DNA of 14,513 bases from JBHHXR01 sp046757205. Lineage in GTDB: Bacteria > Pseudomonadota > Alphaproteobacteria > Rhodobacterales > Rhodobacteraceae. The position numbers were made by a program, and so were the translations under genes. The notes under the pieces were generated by a model, which had not been told where the DNA came from, did no database searches, and saw only the letters and a program-made list of their open reading frames with translations. The stretch lies in contig JBHHXR010000069.1 in the NCBI GenBank assembly GCA_046757205.1, forward strand, positions 1 through 14,513. The letters run 5' to 3'. Positions 13,943 through 14,513 of the stretch are shown one piece after another. The stretch's first letter is position 1. Every line of letters starts with the position of its first letter.

Positions 13943-14513
13943 ATGAAAGTAAACGGATTTGCCGGCGCGTTGCTGGCGACGACATTGCTGGGCGGCGTCG
14001 GTACCGCGCTCGCGCAGGACGTGCAACTGACCATCGAAAGCTGGCGAAACGACGACCTGACGATCTGGCAGGACAAGATCATCCCGGCCTTCGAGGCCTC
14101 GCATCCCGGCATCAAGGTAGTATTCGCCCCCACCGCGCCCGCGCAGTACAACTCGGCGCTCAACGCCAAGCTCGACGCCGGCACCGCCGGCGATCTGATC
14201 ACCTGCCGACCGTTCGACGGCTCGCTCTCGCTGTTCCAGAAGGGCCATCTGGCGGATCTCTCCGACATGGAGGCGCTGAAGAATTTCGGCCCGGTCGCCA
14301 AGTCCGGCTGGAGCACGGATGACGGCTCGGCGACCTACTGCATCCCGATGGCCTCGGTGATCCACGGCTTCATCTACAACAAGGATGCGTTCAAGGAGGT
14401 CGGCGTCGAAGTGCCGGAAACCGTGGACGAGTTCTACGCCGTGCTCGACAAGATCAAGGCCGACGGCAACTACATCCCGCTGTCGATGGGCACCGCCGAC
14501 GAATGGGAAGCGG
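13943..14513 (+). CDS. Sugar ABC transporter substrate-binding protein (family 1), 3' end beyond window
   Basis: The first 190 codons of a second periplasmic sugar-binding protein. A Sec signal peptide occupies residues 1-24 (MKVNGFAGALLATTLLGG, cleavage after ALA), followed by VQLTIESWRNDD, the first strand of the fold, then AFEASHPGIKVVF, the AKLDAGTAGDLITCRPFDG substrate-side loop and GFIYNKDAFKEVGVEVPETVDEF, all typical of cluster-B sugar binders. GGGAGAG lies about 7 nt before the ATG. It is 48 nt downstream of the murQ-like gene and likely starts an ABC importer whose permeases lie beyond the right edge. Given its neighbours it probably binds an amino sugar or muramyl saccharide. It is not close in sequence to the binding protein at 2067-3428. 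Confidence 0.93.
   Translation, partial: MKVNGFAGALLATTLLGGVGTALAQDVQLTIESWRNDDLTIWQDKIIPAFEASHPGIKVVFAPTAPAQYNSALNAKLDAGTAGDLITCRPFDGSLSLFQKGHLADLSDMEALKNFGPVAKSGWSTDDGSATYCIPMASVIHGFIYNKDAFKEVGVEVPETVDEFYAVLDKIKADGNYIPLSMGTADEWEA

Noticed and set aside
1..14513. Mobile element, phage or CRISPR content
   Set aside because: No transposase or integrase motif, terminal inverted repeat, target-site duplication or regularly spaced repeat array was found; the repeats present are short operator-like elements in promoter regions.

Overview
The window is GC-rich, compact and almost wholly coding. Its gene families (HutC, UgpC/MalK-type sugar ABC systems, small LacI and GntR regulators, 4-nt start/stop overlaps) point to an alphaproteobacterium, most likely of the Rhizobiales/Rhodobacterales type. 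This is an inference from gene style; there is no rRNA or other marker to confirm it. I see no tRNA, rRNA, CRISPR array, transposase or phage gene.

Left edge (1-817, + strand): the last codons of a formimidoylglutamate deiminase-like gene (hutF) and a complete HutC-type GntR repressor. This is the end of a histidine-utilisation locus whose remainder lies outside the window.

Operon A (about 880-8977, + strand): a LacI-family repressor gene preceded by two copies of a perfect 12-bp palindrome, then a sugar ABC importer (binding protein, two permeases, ATPase) with a cytoplasmic GH63-like alpha-glycosidase placed between the permeases and the ATPase, and finally a D-lyxose/D-mannose isomerase-like cupin. 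A 14-bp GC hairpin separates the abundant binding protein from the permeases. Both permeases are embellished: the first carries a periplasmic DUF11-like beta domain with two cysteines between TM1 and TM2, and the second has about 130 extra N-terminal residues with about four predicted membrane segments. The simplest reading is import of an alpha-glycosylated small molecule (mannosyl- or glucosyl-glycerate is a good candidate), cleavage in the cytoplasm and isomerisation of the freed aldose.

Operon B (8951-12824, - strand): BadF-type amino-sugar kinase, GntR/UTRA regulator, SIS-domain glucosamine-6-phosphate deaminase-like protein and NagA deacetylase, joined by 4-nt overlaps or direct abutment. 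It converges on operon A and the two last genes overlap by 27 bp.

Operon C (13001 to the window end, + strand): a divergent MurQ-like etherase followed by a second sugar-binding protein that runs off the edge. Operons B and C diverge from a 176-bp AT-rich region holding two mirrored copies of a repeated AAAGGTATTAT element, probable operator sites. Together B and C can encode a complete route: uptake, 6-phosphorylation, removal of lactate (MurQ), deacetylation (NagA), deamination to fructose-6-phosphate. This is a MurNAc/GlcNAc (cell-wall amino sugar) salvage locus or a variant of one acting on a related ether-bearing sugar.
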